A DNA stretch of 64,000 nucleotides from Streptomyces alboflavus (GTDB taxonomy: Bacteria; Actinomycetota; Actinomycetes; Streptomycetales; Streptomycetaceae), in assembly GCF_000716675.1 (NCBI RefSeq), contig NZ_JNXT01000016.1:62001-126000 (forward strand), written 5' to 3'. The first letter of the stretch is position 1. Every line of letters begins with the position of its first letter. Below the pieces are notes generated by a model. The model was given only the letters and a program-made list of their open reading frames with translations, did not search any database and was not told the DNA's origin. The position numbers and the translations under genes were made by a program. Below are positions 28,290 to 38,516 of the stretch, piece after piece.

Positions 28290-30461
28290 ATGGGGCGGGA
28301 GGGCCGACAGGGCGTGGCGAATGTTGAGCACAGGGGACCGGGGAATGCCTTGGGCGCGGGGGCATCCGGGACACCCGAGGGGCGAATCGGAGCGGTCCGT
28401 GTCGCCCTCTGGCTGATCGCCGCCGTCCTCGCCGTCCGCCAGGCCGCCGTCGTCCTGCGCACCCCCAAGGGCGAGCGCCTGATCGACTGGGAGACCTGGG
28501 TCGGGCCGAACGGCGTGCTGCACGTGAACGGCTCGCTGTACGACGCGGACAAGTTCACCGGCACCCCCTTCGCCGGACTCGTCCTCAAGCCGTTCGCCCG
28601 GGTCGCCGAGGACGCCCTCGGCTGGGCCTGGACCTTCGGCACCCTCGGCCTCGTCGTGGTCCTCGGCCTGGTCGCCGCCCGCGCGCTGCCGCAGCCGGTC
28701 TCGCGCCGCACCTCGCTGCTCGCGGCCCCCCTCGCGATCTCCCTGCTGATGCTGTCCCTGCCGGTGCGCAACACCCTGCACCTGGGCCAGACCAGCATCA
28801 TCCCCGTCCTGCTCGTCCTCCTCGGCTGCTTCGCCGTGCGCGGGGAGCGGGCCAGCGGCATCCTGATCGGCCTCGCCGCGGCCCTGCAGCCCACCGTGCT
28901 CCTGTTCGCGCCGCTCCTGTGGTTCACCGGACGCAAGAAGGCCGCCGTGTCCACGGGCGCCACCTTCGCCGCCGCCACCGCCATTGCCTGGGCGGCCATG
29001 CCGCACGACTCGTGGACGTACTGGATCCACCACCTGGCGGGCGCCGGACTCGGCGCCAACCCGGACGCCAACGCCAACCAGTCGCTGCACGGAGCCCTGC
29101 TCCGCCTCGGCCTTCAGGGACCGCTCGAAATAGGGCTCTTCCTCGGCCTGGGCGCCGGCGTCGCCTTCCTCGGCCTGCGCCGGGCCGTGCGCTACGCCCG
29201 CGACGGGCAGCTGCTCCTCGCCGTCGCGCTCACCGGCTGCGTCGCCATCGCCGTGTCCCCGACCAGCTGGCAGCACCAGCTCCTGTGGCTGCTGCTCGCC
29301 GTCGTCGGCCGGGTCGGCAAGCGGGCATCGGACCGGTACGTGTGGCCGATCGCGGTCGTCCTCGTGATGACGCTGCCGTCGAAGATGATGCTGCCGAACA
29401 TGTCGGTCCTCGAGCCGCTGCGCGACAACGTCGTCCTGCTCGCCGCGCTCGCCTCCGCGCTGATCGTGCCGTTCCTGTCCCGCACGGCTCCCGAGTACCA
29501 GCGGCCGATCCCCACCTCGTACGCCGATCCCGTCCCGGCGCGCTGGAAGTGGGTGCCGCTGTTCCCGTTCTGGCGGCGCGTCCTGACCCGCCCGAACCTG
29601 CTCCTGGAACTGCTCCTCATCCGCGTCGGCTACTCCGCGTATCAGCAGACCCGCCTCGCCGCGACCGGCGGCACCATCTCCGGCGGCCGGGAGCGGGCCG
29701 AGACGCACGGCGAACAGATCCACTCCATCGAGCAGTTCCTGCACATCGACATCGAGCACTGGTTCAACCAGCTGACGGCGCGCACGCCCTGGATGGAGAG
29801 CTTCTTCAACTTCTACTACACGTCGTTCCACTTCGTGGTGCCGCTGAGCGTCCTCGCGATCCTGTATCTGCGCCGCCCCGCCCAGTACCGCTGGGCGCGC
29901 TCCGCGCTGGGCTTCGCGACGCTGCTCGCGCTCATCGGCTTCTGGGGCTACCCGCTCGCGCCGCCGCGGCTGATGGAGGACCTCAACTTCATCGACACCA
30001 TCCACGGCGTGCAGGACTTCTCGCAGCCGGACTACGGCACGCTGACGAAGCTCACCAACCAGTACGCGGCGATGCCCTCGCTGCACTTCGGCTGGTCCCT
30101 GTGGTGCGGTCTGACCATCGCGATCCTCGCGCCCAAGTGGTGGATGAAGGCCCTCGGCCTGCTGCACCCGTTCTTCACGGTCTGCGCGATCGTGGGCACC
30201 GGCAACCACTGGATCCTCGACGCGGTGGGCGGCGCGGCCGTCGTCGGCGCCGGATTCGGGCTGACGTACCTGCTCCAGGGGCCGCGGGTGAAGCACGTGC
30301 TCAAGGTCGGGACGGGGCTGAAGCCGGCGATGGCGGGCCTCCCGGCGGAGCCGCCCGGCGCCCCGGACGCCCCGTCGGACAAGCCGAAGGACATCCTGAG
30401 CACCCCTGAGGACGGGCTCAGCACGCCGAAGGACGCGAAGGGCGACCGTACCCCGAGCTGA
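28290..30461 (+). CDS. Bifunctional GT87 / PAP2 phosphatase membrane protein
   Basis: A 723-residue polytopic protein made of two enzymes. The first about 400 residues are a GT87-type (GT-C fold) polyprenyl-phosphate-sugar-dependent mannosyltransferase with some ten helices. The second part (about 430-670) is a PAP2-type phosphatase, with PSLHFGW (AAMPSLHFGWSLW) and GNHWILDAVGGA supplying the SxxxH and HxxxD motifs. NCBI annotates this fusion under the same name. It probably acts on lipid-linked intermediates of cell-envelope glycans. The tail is Pro/Lys/Asp-rich and disordered, and its last codons overlap the convergent gene by 44 bp. Confidence 0.9.
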   Translation: MGREGRQGVANVEHRGPGNALGAGASGTPEGRIGAVRVALWLIAAVLAVRQAAVVLRTPKGERLIDWETWVGPNGVLHVNGSLYDADKFTGTPFAGLVLKPFARVAEDALGWAWTFGTLGLVVVLGLVAARALPQPVSRRTSLLAAPLAISLLMLSLPVRNTLHLGQTSIIPVLLVLLGCFAVRGERASGILIGLAAALQPTVLLFAPLLWFTGRKKAAVSTGATFAAATAIAWAAMPHDSWTYWIHHLAGAGLGANPDANANQSLHGALLRLGLQGPLEIGLFLGLGAGVAFLGLRRAVRYARDGQLLLAVALTGCVAIAVSPTSWQHQLLWLLLAVVGRVGKRASDRYVWPIAVVLVMTLPSKMMLPNMSVLEPLRDNVVLLAALASALIVPFLSRTAPEYQRPIPTSYADPVPARWKWVPLFPFWRRVLTRPNLLLELLLIRVGYSAYQQTRLAATGGTISGGRERAETHGEQIHSIEQFLHIDIEHWFNQLTARTPWMESFFNFYYTSFHFVVPLSVLAILYLRRPAQYRWARSALGFATLLALIGFWGYPLAPPRLMEDLNFIDTIHGVQDFSQPDYGTLTKLTNQYAAMPSLHFGWSLWCGLTIAILAPKWWMKALGLLHPFFTVCAIVGTGNHWILDAVGGAAVVGAGFGLTYLLQGPRVKHVLKVGTGLKPAMAGLPAEPPGAPDAPSDKPKDILSTPEDGLSTPKDAKGDRTPS

Positions 30462-32055
30462 TCCGGTAGGTGCCGGGCGTCTGGACCGTCAGCTCCGTGA
30501 ACTCGCCGTTCGGCTTCAGGCACGCACCCGCGGCCCGGAGCCACGGCGAGTACACGATCCGCACGGTCACCGAGCCCCGCTCCGGCACCCGCACCACCAC
30601 GTCGGTGCTGGTGGACCGGACGACGGAGGCGGGCGCCGACGCCATCGGCACCGCGTTCCGCACCCGGAAGATCCGCCAGTGCTTGTCCTTCCACACCGGC
30701 TCCAGCCACTTCGGGCCGCTCCTGACCAGCGCGGCCTCGTCGAGCGCGGGCCCGTCGGGCCGACCGGACGGCAGCACGACGAAGCCGACCGCCCACTTGT
30801 CGAGCCAGGCGCGGTAGGTCGTGGCGGAGAACGAGCCGTCGTAGAAGAGGCGGCCGCGCTCGATGTCGAGCTGACGGTTCCAGCCGCGCGCCATGTTCAC
30901 GTACGGCGCGAGCGCGGTGGCCTCGCGGTGGTTGCGGGCCGGTACCACCTCGACCCGGCCCCGGTCGGCGCCGAGCCGCTTCAGTTCCCGGACGACGGCC
31001 TGGGTGTCCGTCGCCCAGGCCGGGACGACGGTGGACACCTCCAGGTCGTCGGCCGTCTTCTGCGCGACCCACGCCGTCGACAGGACCAGAGCCGTCACCA
31101 GGGCCATCCGCCGCATCACCGGAAGCGCCGGGGTCAGCAGGGCCGCGAGCAGCAGGGCGGGCGCGACGAGTTCGGCGAGGCGCTCGACGTTCGTGCCGAT
31201 CGGTGACGGGATGAGGTACGTCAGGACGGTCCCCACTGCGTACACCCCCGCCCCCCACCGCAGCACCCGCCACTCCCGTGGCCCCGCCACCACCAGGACG
31301 AGGCTGAAGAACACCGGCGGGAAGATCCGGTCCGCCCACATCAGGTGCTCGCCCTTGAAGGGGAAGAGCAGGGTCGTCACGCCGACCACCACGACCGGCG
31401 GCGCGAGCAGCGCGGCGGCGCGCCCCCACTCCCGTACGAAGAAGTAGCCCGACCCCACGACGAGCAGGAACAGGCCCGCCACCGGGGAGGCCATGGTGGC
31501 GAGCGCCGAGCACACCACCGCGACCGTCAGGCGCTTCGCGCACAGGAGCGCGAGGACCGCGCCGAGCCCGAAGGCGAGGCCGAGGGCGAACGTGGTGCGA
31601 CCGGACGCGACGTTGCACCACACGGCGAGGGAGGCGAGGACCGCGGGCCACAGCGGGCGGCGCACGCCCGCGCGCTCGATGAGCACGGCGACCAGCCAGG
31701 CCCCCGCGACGCCGGAGAGGACCGTGACGGTCTTCACGCCGATCGCGGCCATCAAGTACGGCGATATCAGGCTGTAGTTGGCGGTGTGCATGCCGCCGTA
31801 CCAGAACAGGCTGTACGCGGCGGAGCCGTGGTCGGAGGCGAATCTGGCCCAGGCCTGCTGTGCGGCGAGGTCGCCGCCGCCGGTGGCGAGGAAGGCCGCC
31901 CACAGCGCGTACAGGGGAAGGGTGGGGGCGGTGGCGAGTACCGGGACGCGGTGGCGGCGGTAGAAGGAACGGGCGGCCCGGCGGAAGGGATTCTTCCGTT
32001 CGGTGGGTGCGCTGCCGGTCGGGAGGATCGAGAGGTCGGCAGAGACCACGGTCAC
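30418..32055 (-). CDS. Polytopic membrane protein, GT-C-like
   Basis: A 545-residue protein with about ten transmembrane helices in the first 350 residues, including a short acidic first loop, and a soluble extracytoplasmic C-terminal domain that reads as a beta-sandwich (STDVVVRVPERGSVTVRIVYSPWLRAAG...GTYRIS). This topology is that of GT-C glycosyltransferases, but no catalytic motif is recognised. It converges on and overlaps the GT87/PAP2 gene, and the two are a likely functional pair in envelope glycan assembly. The GTG at 32055 is chosen over a TTG at 32106; another GTG is at 32049. Confidence 0.75.
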   Translation of the reverse strand: MTVVSADLSILPTGSAPTERKNPFRRAARSFYRRHRVPVLATAPTLPLYALWAAFLATGGGDLAAQQAWARFASDHGSAAYSLFWYGGMHTANYSLISPYLMAAIGVKTVTVLSGVAGAWLVAVLIERAGVRRPLWPAVLASLAVWCNVASGRTTFALGLAFGLGAVLALLCAKRLTVAVVCSALATMASPVAGLFLLVVGSGYFFVREWGRAAALLAPPVVVVGVTTLLFPFKGEHLMWADRIFPPVFFSLVLVVAGPREWRVLRWGAGVYAVGTVLTYLIPSPIGTNVERLAELVAPALLLAALLTPALPVMRRMALVTALVLSTAWVAQKTADDLEVSTVVPAWATDTQAVVRELKRLGADRGRVEVVPARNHREATALAPYVNMARGWNRQLDIERGRLFYDGSFSATTYRAWLDKWAVGFVVLPSGRPDGPALDEAALVRSGPKWLEPVWKDKHWRIFRVRNAVPMASAPASVVRSTSTDVVVRVPERGSVTVRIVYSPWLRAAGACLKPNGEFTELTVQTPGTYRISSGYGRPSRPSAC

Positions 32056-32248
32056 CGTTTCCGTTCGACGTCTGGGACGGGTGGAGGGCTCAGGTACACC
32101 TCCCAAGACGCTGTGTTCGACGAAAACGTTGGCGATGATTGCCGATCAAGTGAACTTTTGGCGGATTTCTTGGGTCCGTTTCCCTCGGTGGGAACCGGAG
32201 AGGCAGGGGCGGGGCGTAGGGGTGTGCCCCTGCCTCCCGTCCTCGGGG

Positions 32249-33493
32249 TCAGCGGGTGCTGACCTGGAGTTCCTTGACTCCGTTGAGCCAGGCCGAGCGC
32301 AGTCGGCGGGGGTCGCCGACCAGGCGGAGGGTGGGCATGGCCTCGGCGATCGCGTGGAAGATCAGGTTGATCTCCAGGACCGCGAGGGACTTGCCGAGGC
32401 AGAAGTGCGGGCCGCCGCCCCCGAAGCCGAGATGGGGGTTCGGGTCCCGGCTGATGTCGAACACGTCGGGGCGCTCGAAGACCTCGGGATCGTGATTGGC
32501 GGAGGAGTAGAAGATCCCGACCCGGTCGCCCTTCTTGATCCGGGCCCCGCCCACCTCGGTGTCCTGGGTGGCGGTGCGCTGGAACGACACCACGGGCGTG
32601 CCCCACCGCACGATCTCCTCGGCGGTCGTCGCCGGGCGCTCGCGCTTGAACAGCTCCCACTGGTCGGGATGGGTGAGGAAGGCGTGCATGCCGTGCGTGA
32701 TGGCGTTGCGGGTGGTCTCGTTGCCCGCGACGGCGAGCAGGATCACGAAGAACCCGAACTCGTCCGAGGACAGGTTCCCCTCGTCCTCCGCCGCGACCAG
32801 CTGGCTGACGATGTCCTTGGCCGGGCACTCCTTGCGGGCGGCGGCCAGGTTCATCGCGTACGACACGATCTCCATGGCGGCCTCGGCGCCGACCTCCTCG
32901 GTGATCGCGTACTCCGGATCGTCGTACGCCGCCATCTTGTTGGACCAGTCGAAGATCTTCGAGCGGTCCTCCTGCGGTACGCCGATCAGCTCCGCGATGG
33001 CCTGCAGCGGCAGCTCGACCGCGACCTGGGTGACGAAGTCGAACGAGCCGTCGTCGGCGGCGTTCTCCAGGGCGGCTTCGACGATCCGGTGCGCGCGGCT
33101 GCGCAGGGCGTCCTCCAGGGAGCGGATGGCGCGCGGGGTGAAGCCGCGCTGCACGATCTGGCGCACCCGGGTGTGCTCGGGCGGGTCCATGTTGAGCATG
33201 ATCAGCTTCTGGACCTCGATCTGGTCGCGGCTGATCGACTCGTTGAAGCGGATGACGGCGGTGTTGAGGTTCGAGGAGAACAACTCCGGGTGCGTGGACA
33301 CGTACTTGACGTCGGCGTGCCGGGTCACGGCCCAGTACCCCGCGTCGCCGAAACCGGCGACGCCCGGCCGCTGGGCGATCCAGCGCACCGGCTCCGACTG
33401 CCGAAGCCGCGCGAACTCCGGGAAGGGCACGCGGTCTTGCAGCACATCGGGATCGGTGAAGTCGAACCCGTCGGGCAGCGCGGGACAGACCAT
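32249..33493 (-). CDS. Cytochrome P450, CYP125-like
   Basis: A 414-residue P450. The heme-binding loop is LGFGGGGPHFCLGKSL with Cys365 as thiolate ligand, the I-helix oxygen site is AGNETT (256-261), and the K-helix ExxR is E293-x-x-R296. The closest family by overall sequence is CYP125/CYP142, which hydroxylates the C26 end of cholesterol and cholestenone side chains, the first step of side-chain degradation. GGAG six bases before the ATG at 33493 fixes the start. It is divergent from a steroid thiolase, with two KstR-like sites between, which supports the steroid role. Confidence 0.9.
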   Translation of the reverse strand: MVCPALPDGFDFTDPDVLQDRVPFPEFARLRQSEPVRWIAQRPGVAGFGDAGYWAVTRHADVKYVSTHPELFSSNLNTAVIRFNESISRDQIEVQKLIMLNMDPPEHTRVRQIVQRGFTPRAIRSLEDALRSRAHRIVEAALENAADDGSFDFVTQVAVELPLQAIAELIGVPQEDRSKIFDWSNKMAAYDDPEYAITEEVGAEAAMEIVSYAMNLAAARKECPAKDIVSQLVAAEDEGNLSSDEFGFFVILLAVAGNETTRNAITHGMHAFLTHPDQWELFKRERPATTAEEIVRWGTPVVSFQRTATQDTEVGGARIKKGDRVGIFYSSANHDPEVFERPDVFDISRDPNPHLGFGGGGPHFCLGKSLAVLEINLIFHAIAEAMPTLRLVGDPRRLRSAWLNGVKELQVSTR

Positions 33494-33543
33494 CAGCAAC
33501 TCCAGACGTTCATCTGACGGGGCATCAGGAGATGCGTCGCAAC

Positions 33544-33560
33544 GTAGTAACGGGTTCTAC
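33544..33560 (-). promoter_or_regulatory. KstR-like operator upstream of CYP125
   Basis: Read on the minus strand the site is GTAGAACCCGTTACTAC, matching the KstR pattern TAGAAC-N2-GTT-CTA closely. It lies about 50-67 bp before the P450 start, where a repressor would block transcription. Confidence 0.65.
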
Positions 33561-33659
33561 AAGTGGCAAGGCCCTTGACGCGTCGCTTTGGGCGCCGGTT
33601 GTGCGGGCGGTGCGTGCACGACCCTTGCGGCGGCGGGGTCGGGCTCAGCAGACTGGGGA

Positions 33660-34906
<1,247 letters not shown>

Positions 34907-34918
34907 CCCGCGTGGGAC

Positions 34919-35191
34919 GCCCCAGTCCCGCCCCTTCCCGAAACCGGGGCTGCGCCCCTGGACCCCGGGGGTGGGTGTCCCGTTGCCCTGGGCCGGGGGC
35001 ACCCTCGAATCGGCGCTCCGCGCCTCGTCCTCAAACGCCGGACGGGCTGAAAATACTTCGCCGTGGCGGGCTGAGGGCTTCCGCCGGGCGAATGGGGCGA
35101 GCTGATGGTGCCGACTGCCTCTGTCGGTTCAAAGGTGGGGCGGGTGGGTGGGAGAAAGCCCGTCCGGCGCTTGAGGACGAGCGCGGAGCGC
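34919..35191. repeat. Intergenic inverted-repeat element, copy 2
   Basis: This occupies the 365-bp gap behind the thiolase gene together with the following terminator. The left arm (34921-35052) has CCGAAACCGGGGCTGCGCCC and CGCGCCTCGTCCTCAAACGC; the right arm (35156-35191) has AAAGCCCGTCCGGCGCTTGA. Both match copy 1 over most of their length. The centre (GAAAATACTTCGCCGTGGCG etc.) is a diverged version of the 22-bp unit. No gene is seen. Confidence 0.8.
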
Positions 35192-35232
35192 GAAAGAGGG
35201 CGGCACCCCGCACGGGGTGCCGCCCTCTTTCG
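35191..35232. terminator. Strong terminator between convergent genes
   Basis: A perfect inverted repeat with two 20-bp arms (35191-35210 and 35213-35232; CGAAAGAGGGCGGCACCCCG) and a two-base centre. It sits at the end of element copy 2 and just past the transglycosylase stop, so it can end transcripts from both sides. Confidence 0.85.
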
Positions 35233-35271
35233 CGGCTCAAGTGGGAACTGGTCAAGGCCCAGGGGCCAGGC

Positions 35272-35691
35272 TCAGTACCAGCCGTTAGCCTGCCAGTGGC
35301 TCCACGCGCCGCACGGGCTGCCGTAGCGGTCCTTCATGTACGCGTGGCCCCACTTGATCTGGGTCTCGGGGTTGGTCTGCCAGTCGGCGCCCGCCGAGGC
35401 CATCTTCGAGCCGGGCAGGGCCTGGACCAGGCCGTACGCGCCGGAGGAGGCGTTCTTGGCGTTGACGTCCCAGCCGCTCTCGTGGGAGACGATGCGGTCG
35501 AAGCACTGGAACTGCGCGTCGTCCGCGATCATCCGCTGCGCCACGGCCTTGGCCGAGTCGGAGGTCGCAGCCGCCGGGGCGGCCTGGGCGGGGGCCGCAG
35601 CGAAGACCATGCCTGTGGCGGCGGCCGTGACGGCGCCGGCGGCGAGGGCCTTCTTCGGGGAGGCGATGCGGCGGAGGATGGAGACGGACAC
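35272..35691 (-). CDS. Secreted transglycosylase-like protein
   Basis: A 139-residue secreted protein: signal peptide of about 37 residues ending APAQA, then a short lysozyme-like domain (CFDRIVSHESGWDVNAKNASSGAYGLVQALPGSKMASAGADW...NPETQIKWGHAYMKDRYGSP). The glutamate of HESGWD is the expected catalytic acid, and two cysteines probably form a disulfide. This is the usual small SLT-type protein of Streptomyces that trims peptidoglycan. GGAAGG seven bases upstream points to the GTG at 35691 as start. Confidence 0.88.
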   Translation of the reverse strand: MSVSILRRIASPKKALAAGAVTAAATGMVFAAAPAQAAPAAATSDSAKAVAQRMIADDAQFQCFDRIVSHESGWDVNAKNASSGAYGLVQALPGSKMASAGADWQTNPETQIKWGHAYMKDRYGSPCGAWSHWQANGWY

Positions 35692-36037
35692 AGAGGAACC
35701 TTCCGTGGGGAACAGGGGCGGTCGCGGCACGCCGTGGTCACGCGGACCGTGGGGGGAATGCCTCGGCGCCGAGGCCCGGGTGGGCTCGTCGGCGCCGTGC
35801 GACTCATCCAGAGAAGCAGGGCTGTTACGCCGCCGCAATGACCCCTCTTACTAGTGGCACTCGCACCCGTGCCGGACGACCCTCGTGTGAGCTGGGTCTC
35901 AATCCGCAGGTCAGCGCGGAGATTGGCGCGTACGCGACAAAGGGAAGCGGCTACTGGCCCCGGTAGTAGAGGACCAAAGTCCTGTGGGCCGCCTCACCCG
36001 CCACCCACCCGTTTCATCACAGAACGCGCAAGGCCGT
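35692..36037. other. Intergenic region, no gene
   Basis: These 346 bp hold the upstream region of the transglycosylase. A perfect 14-bp palindrome CCTCGGCGCCGAGG is at 35761-35774. A c-di-AMP riboswitch, common before cell-wall hydrolases, was looked for and its conserved blocks were not found. Nothing else is recognised. Confidence 0.4.
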
Positions 36038-36859
36038 TCACCGCTGCGAGGGCTCGAATGTGACCGGCGTCTCGAACGCGGCCCGCCTGGTCGCCCGGCG
36101 CAGCGCCTTCAGGACGGCCGGGCCGAGCGTGACGCTGAGGACGACCGTGACGACGGCCCGGGGCAGGTCCCAGCCGAGGGAGGTGGCCAGGCAGTACGCG
36201 ACGAAGCGGGCGAGGTTCTCGCCGACCGGGTCGCCGGGGACGAAGGAGACGCCGGTGGCGAGGCCGCCGATATAGGGCCAGCCCTGGAGGTTCATCACGG
36301 TGCCGTACAGGACGGAGGAGACCGCTCCGTACGCCCCGAGCACGTACAGCTCACCCCGTCCGCGCAGAGTGTCGGGGCCCGGCAGCAGCCCCGCCCCCAT
36401 GCACACCCACCCCATCGCCAGCATCTGGAACGGCATCCACGGCCCCACGCCACCCGTGAGCAGCGCCGACGCGAACATCGACACCGCCCCGAGCACGAAG
36501 CCGAACCCCGGCCCGAGGACCCGCCCGCTCAGCACCATCAGGAAGAACATCGGCTCGATCCCGGCCGTCCCCGCGCCCAGCGGCCGCAGCGCCGCCCCCG
36601 CCGCGGCGAGCACCCCGAGCATCGCGATGGCCTTCGCGTCCAGGCCGACGTCGGCGATCGTCGCCACGACCACGCCGAGGAGAAGGGGAAGGAGCGCCGC
36701 GAACAGCCACGGGGCGTCCTTCGCGTGTGCGCTGAGGCCCGAGTCCGACCCGGCGAGCAGTGGCCATCCGAAGGCGACGACGCCGACGGCGCTCACCAGT
36801 GCCAGCGCGGCGATGGACCGGCGCCCCAGGCGGACGGGGCGCACCTGTCCGCTACTCAT
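36038..36859 (-). CDS. ECF transporter S component (probable cobalamin)
   Basis: A 273-residue substrate-binding membrane subunit with about six helices, including GVLAAAGAALRPLGAGTAGIEPMFFLMVLSGRVLGPGFGFVLGA, characteristic of ECF S components. It starts within the last codons of the ATPase gene (8-bp overlap 36852-36859) and ends the operon. The operon is led by a cobalamin riboswitch, so the substrate is most likely cobalamin or a precursor. That assignment comes from context, not from residues in the protein. Confidence 0.85.
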   Translation of the reverse strand: MSSGQVRPVRLGRRSIAALALVSAVGVVAFGWPLLAGSDSGLSAHAKDAPWLFAALLPLLLGVVVATIADVGLDAKAIAMLGVLAAAGAALRPLGAGTAGIEPMFFLMVLSGRVLGPGFGFVLGAVSMFASALLTGGVGPWMPFQMLAMGWVCMGAGLLPGPDTLRGRGELYVLGAYGAVSSVLYGTVMNLQGWPYIGGLATGVSFVPGDPVGENLARFVAYCLATSLGWDLPRAVVTVVLSVTLGPAVLKALRRATRRAAFETPVTFEPSQR

Positions 36860-38516
36860 CGGTCGCCTCCAGAGCCTCCAGAGCCGCCAGGGCCTCCCGT
36901 ACCTGCGTCACCGTCAGCCACGGCTGCGGCGCGAGCACCTTCGTCACCTGGGGGGCGAACGACGGTGACGACACCACGACGTCCGCCGTCGGGCCGTCGG
37001 CCACCACCTCGCCGTCGGCGAGGATCACCACCCGGTGGGCCAGCTCGGCGGCCAGTTCCACGTCGTGGGTGGCCAGGACGATCGCGTGGCCGCGGCCCGC
37101 GAGGTCCCGCAGGATCGTGACCAGGCGGGCCTTGGCCGCGTAGTCCAGGCCGCGGGTCGGCTCGTCGAGCAGGAGCAGGGGCGGGCGCGCGGTCAGGACG
37201 ATCGCGAGGGCGAGGGCGAGGCGCTGGCCCTCGGACAGGTCGCGGGGGTGCGTCTCGTCCGCGATGCCGGGGACGAGCTCGGCCACCAGGGCCCGGCAGG
37301 TGCCCGGCGCCGCGTCCGCGTCGCGGTCGGCGGCGGCGCACTCGGCCGTGACCGTGTCCGCGTACAGGAGGTCGCGCGGCTCCTGCGGTACGAGGCCGAC
37401 GTGCCGGATCAGTTCGCGCGGCGGCATCCGGTGCGGAGCGGCGCCGCCGACCCGCACGGTCCCGGAGGTCGGCGGCAGCAGGCCGACCAGGGTGGACAGG
37501 AGGGTGGACTTGCCCGCGCCGTTGCGGCCCATCAGGGCGACGGTCTCGCCGGGGGAGACGGTGAGGTCGACCCGGCGCAGGGCCTCGACGCGGCCCCGGA
37601 GCACGGCGAGCCCGCCGACCCGGGCGGCGGGCTCCGCCTGTGCGGACGTCACCCCGTCGGGCCCCGCCCCCGAGTGCGCCGCCGCGGTCACCACCTCCGC
37701 CAGTCGCTCCCGCAGCGCCCCCGTCCGCCGCCGCGCGTCCCGCACCGTCAGCGGCAGCGGCGTCGCGCCCGCGAGGCGGCCCAGGCCCACCACCGGCGGG
37801 TACACCGGCGAGACGGCCATCACCTCGGCCGGGTCGCCGAGGAGCGGGGGCTCGCCGGGGGCGGCGAGGAGGAGGACCTGGTCGGCGTACTGCACGACGC
37901 GTTCCAGGCGGTGCTCGGCCATCAGGACGGTGGTGCCGAGGTCGTGGACGAGGCGTTGGAGGACGGCGAGGACCTCCTCGGCGGCGGCGGGGTCGAGGGC
38001 CGACGTCGGTTCGTCGAGGACGAGGACGCGGGGGTGCGGCGTGAGGACGGAGCCGATCGCGACGCGCTGCTGCTGGCCGCCGGAGAGGGTGGTGATGGGG
38101 CGGTCGCGCAGCTCGGCGAGGCCGAGGAGGTCCAGGGTCTCCTCGACGCGGCGGCGCATCACGTCCGGGGCGATGCCGAGGGACTCCATGCCGTACGCCA
38201 GCTCGTCCTCGACGGTGTCGGTGACGAAGTGGGCGAGCGGGTCCTGGCCCACCGTGCCGACCACGTCGGCCAGTTCGCGGGGCTTGTGGGTGCGGGTGTC
38301 GCGGCCCGCGACGGTCACGCGGCCGCGCAGGGTGCCGCCGGTGAAGTGCGGGACGAGGCCGCTGACCGTGCCCAGGAGAGTCGACTTGCCGACACCGGAG
38401 GGGCCGACGAGCAGCACCAGCTCGCCCTCGGGCACGTCCAGGTCGACGCCCTGGACGGTGGGCCCGGCGGCGCCCTCGTACCGTACGGAGACGTCCTCGA
38501 ACCGGATCATGGTCAT
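36852..38516 (-). CDS. ECF transporter double ATPase (EcfA-EcfA')
   Basis: A 554-residue protein with two ABC ATPase domains in one chain. Domain 1 has Walker A GPSGVGKST (about 38-46), signature LSGGQQQRV and Walker B VLVLDEPTSALD. Domain 2 (about 315-554) has GRNGAGKST, signature LSEGQRLAL (Glu for the usual Gly) and LLLLDEPTRGLD. It powers the ECF module together with the T and S components. The ATG at 38516 overlaps the EcfT stop as ATGA. The Walker A of domain 1 and its signature are canonical; the altered signature of domain 2 suggests asymmetric ATP sites. Confidence 0.92.
   Translation of the reverse strand: MTMIRFEDVSVRYEGAAGPTVQGVDLDVPEGELVLLVGPSGVGKSTLLGTVSGLVPHFTGGTLRGRVTVAGRDTRTHKPRELADVVGTVGQDPLAHFVTDTVEDELAYGMESLGIAPDVMRRRVEETLDLLGLAELRDRPITTLSGGQQQRVAIGSVLTPHPRVLVLDEPTSALDPAAAEEVLAVLQRLVHDLGTTVLMAEHRLERVVQYADQVLLLAAPGEPPLLGDPAEVMAVSPVYPPVVGLGRLAGATPLPLTVRDARRRTGALRERLAEVVTAAAHSGAGPDGVTSAQAEPAARVGGLAVLRGRVEALRRVDLTVSPGETVALMGRNGAGKSTLLSTLVGLLPPTSGTVRVGGAAPHRMPPRELIRHVGLVPQEPRDLLYADTVTAECAAADRDADAAPGTCRALVAELVPGIADETHPRDLSEGQRLALALAIVLTARPPLLLLDEPTRGLDYAAKARLVTILRDLAGRGHAIVLATHDVELAAELAHRVVILADGEVVADGPTADVVVSSPSFAPQVTKVLAPQPWLTVTQVREALAALEALEATDE

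Noticed and set aside
32003..33578. Long plus-strand frames over the P450 gene
   Set aside because: They are the antisense of CYP125, whose heme and I-helix motifs are certain.
35692..35900. c-di-AMP (ydaO) riboswitch before the transglycosylase
   Set aside because: Expected for cell-wall hydrolases in Streptomyces, but the conserved blocks were not found; only a 14-bp palindrome is present.
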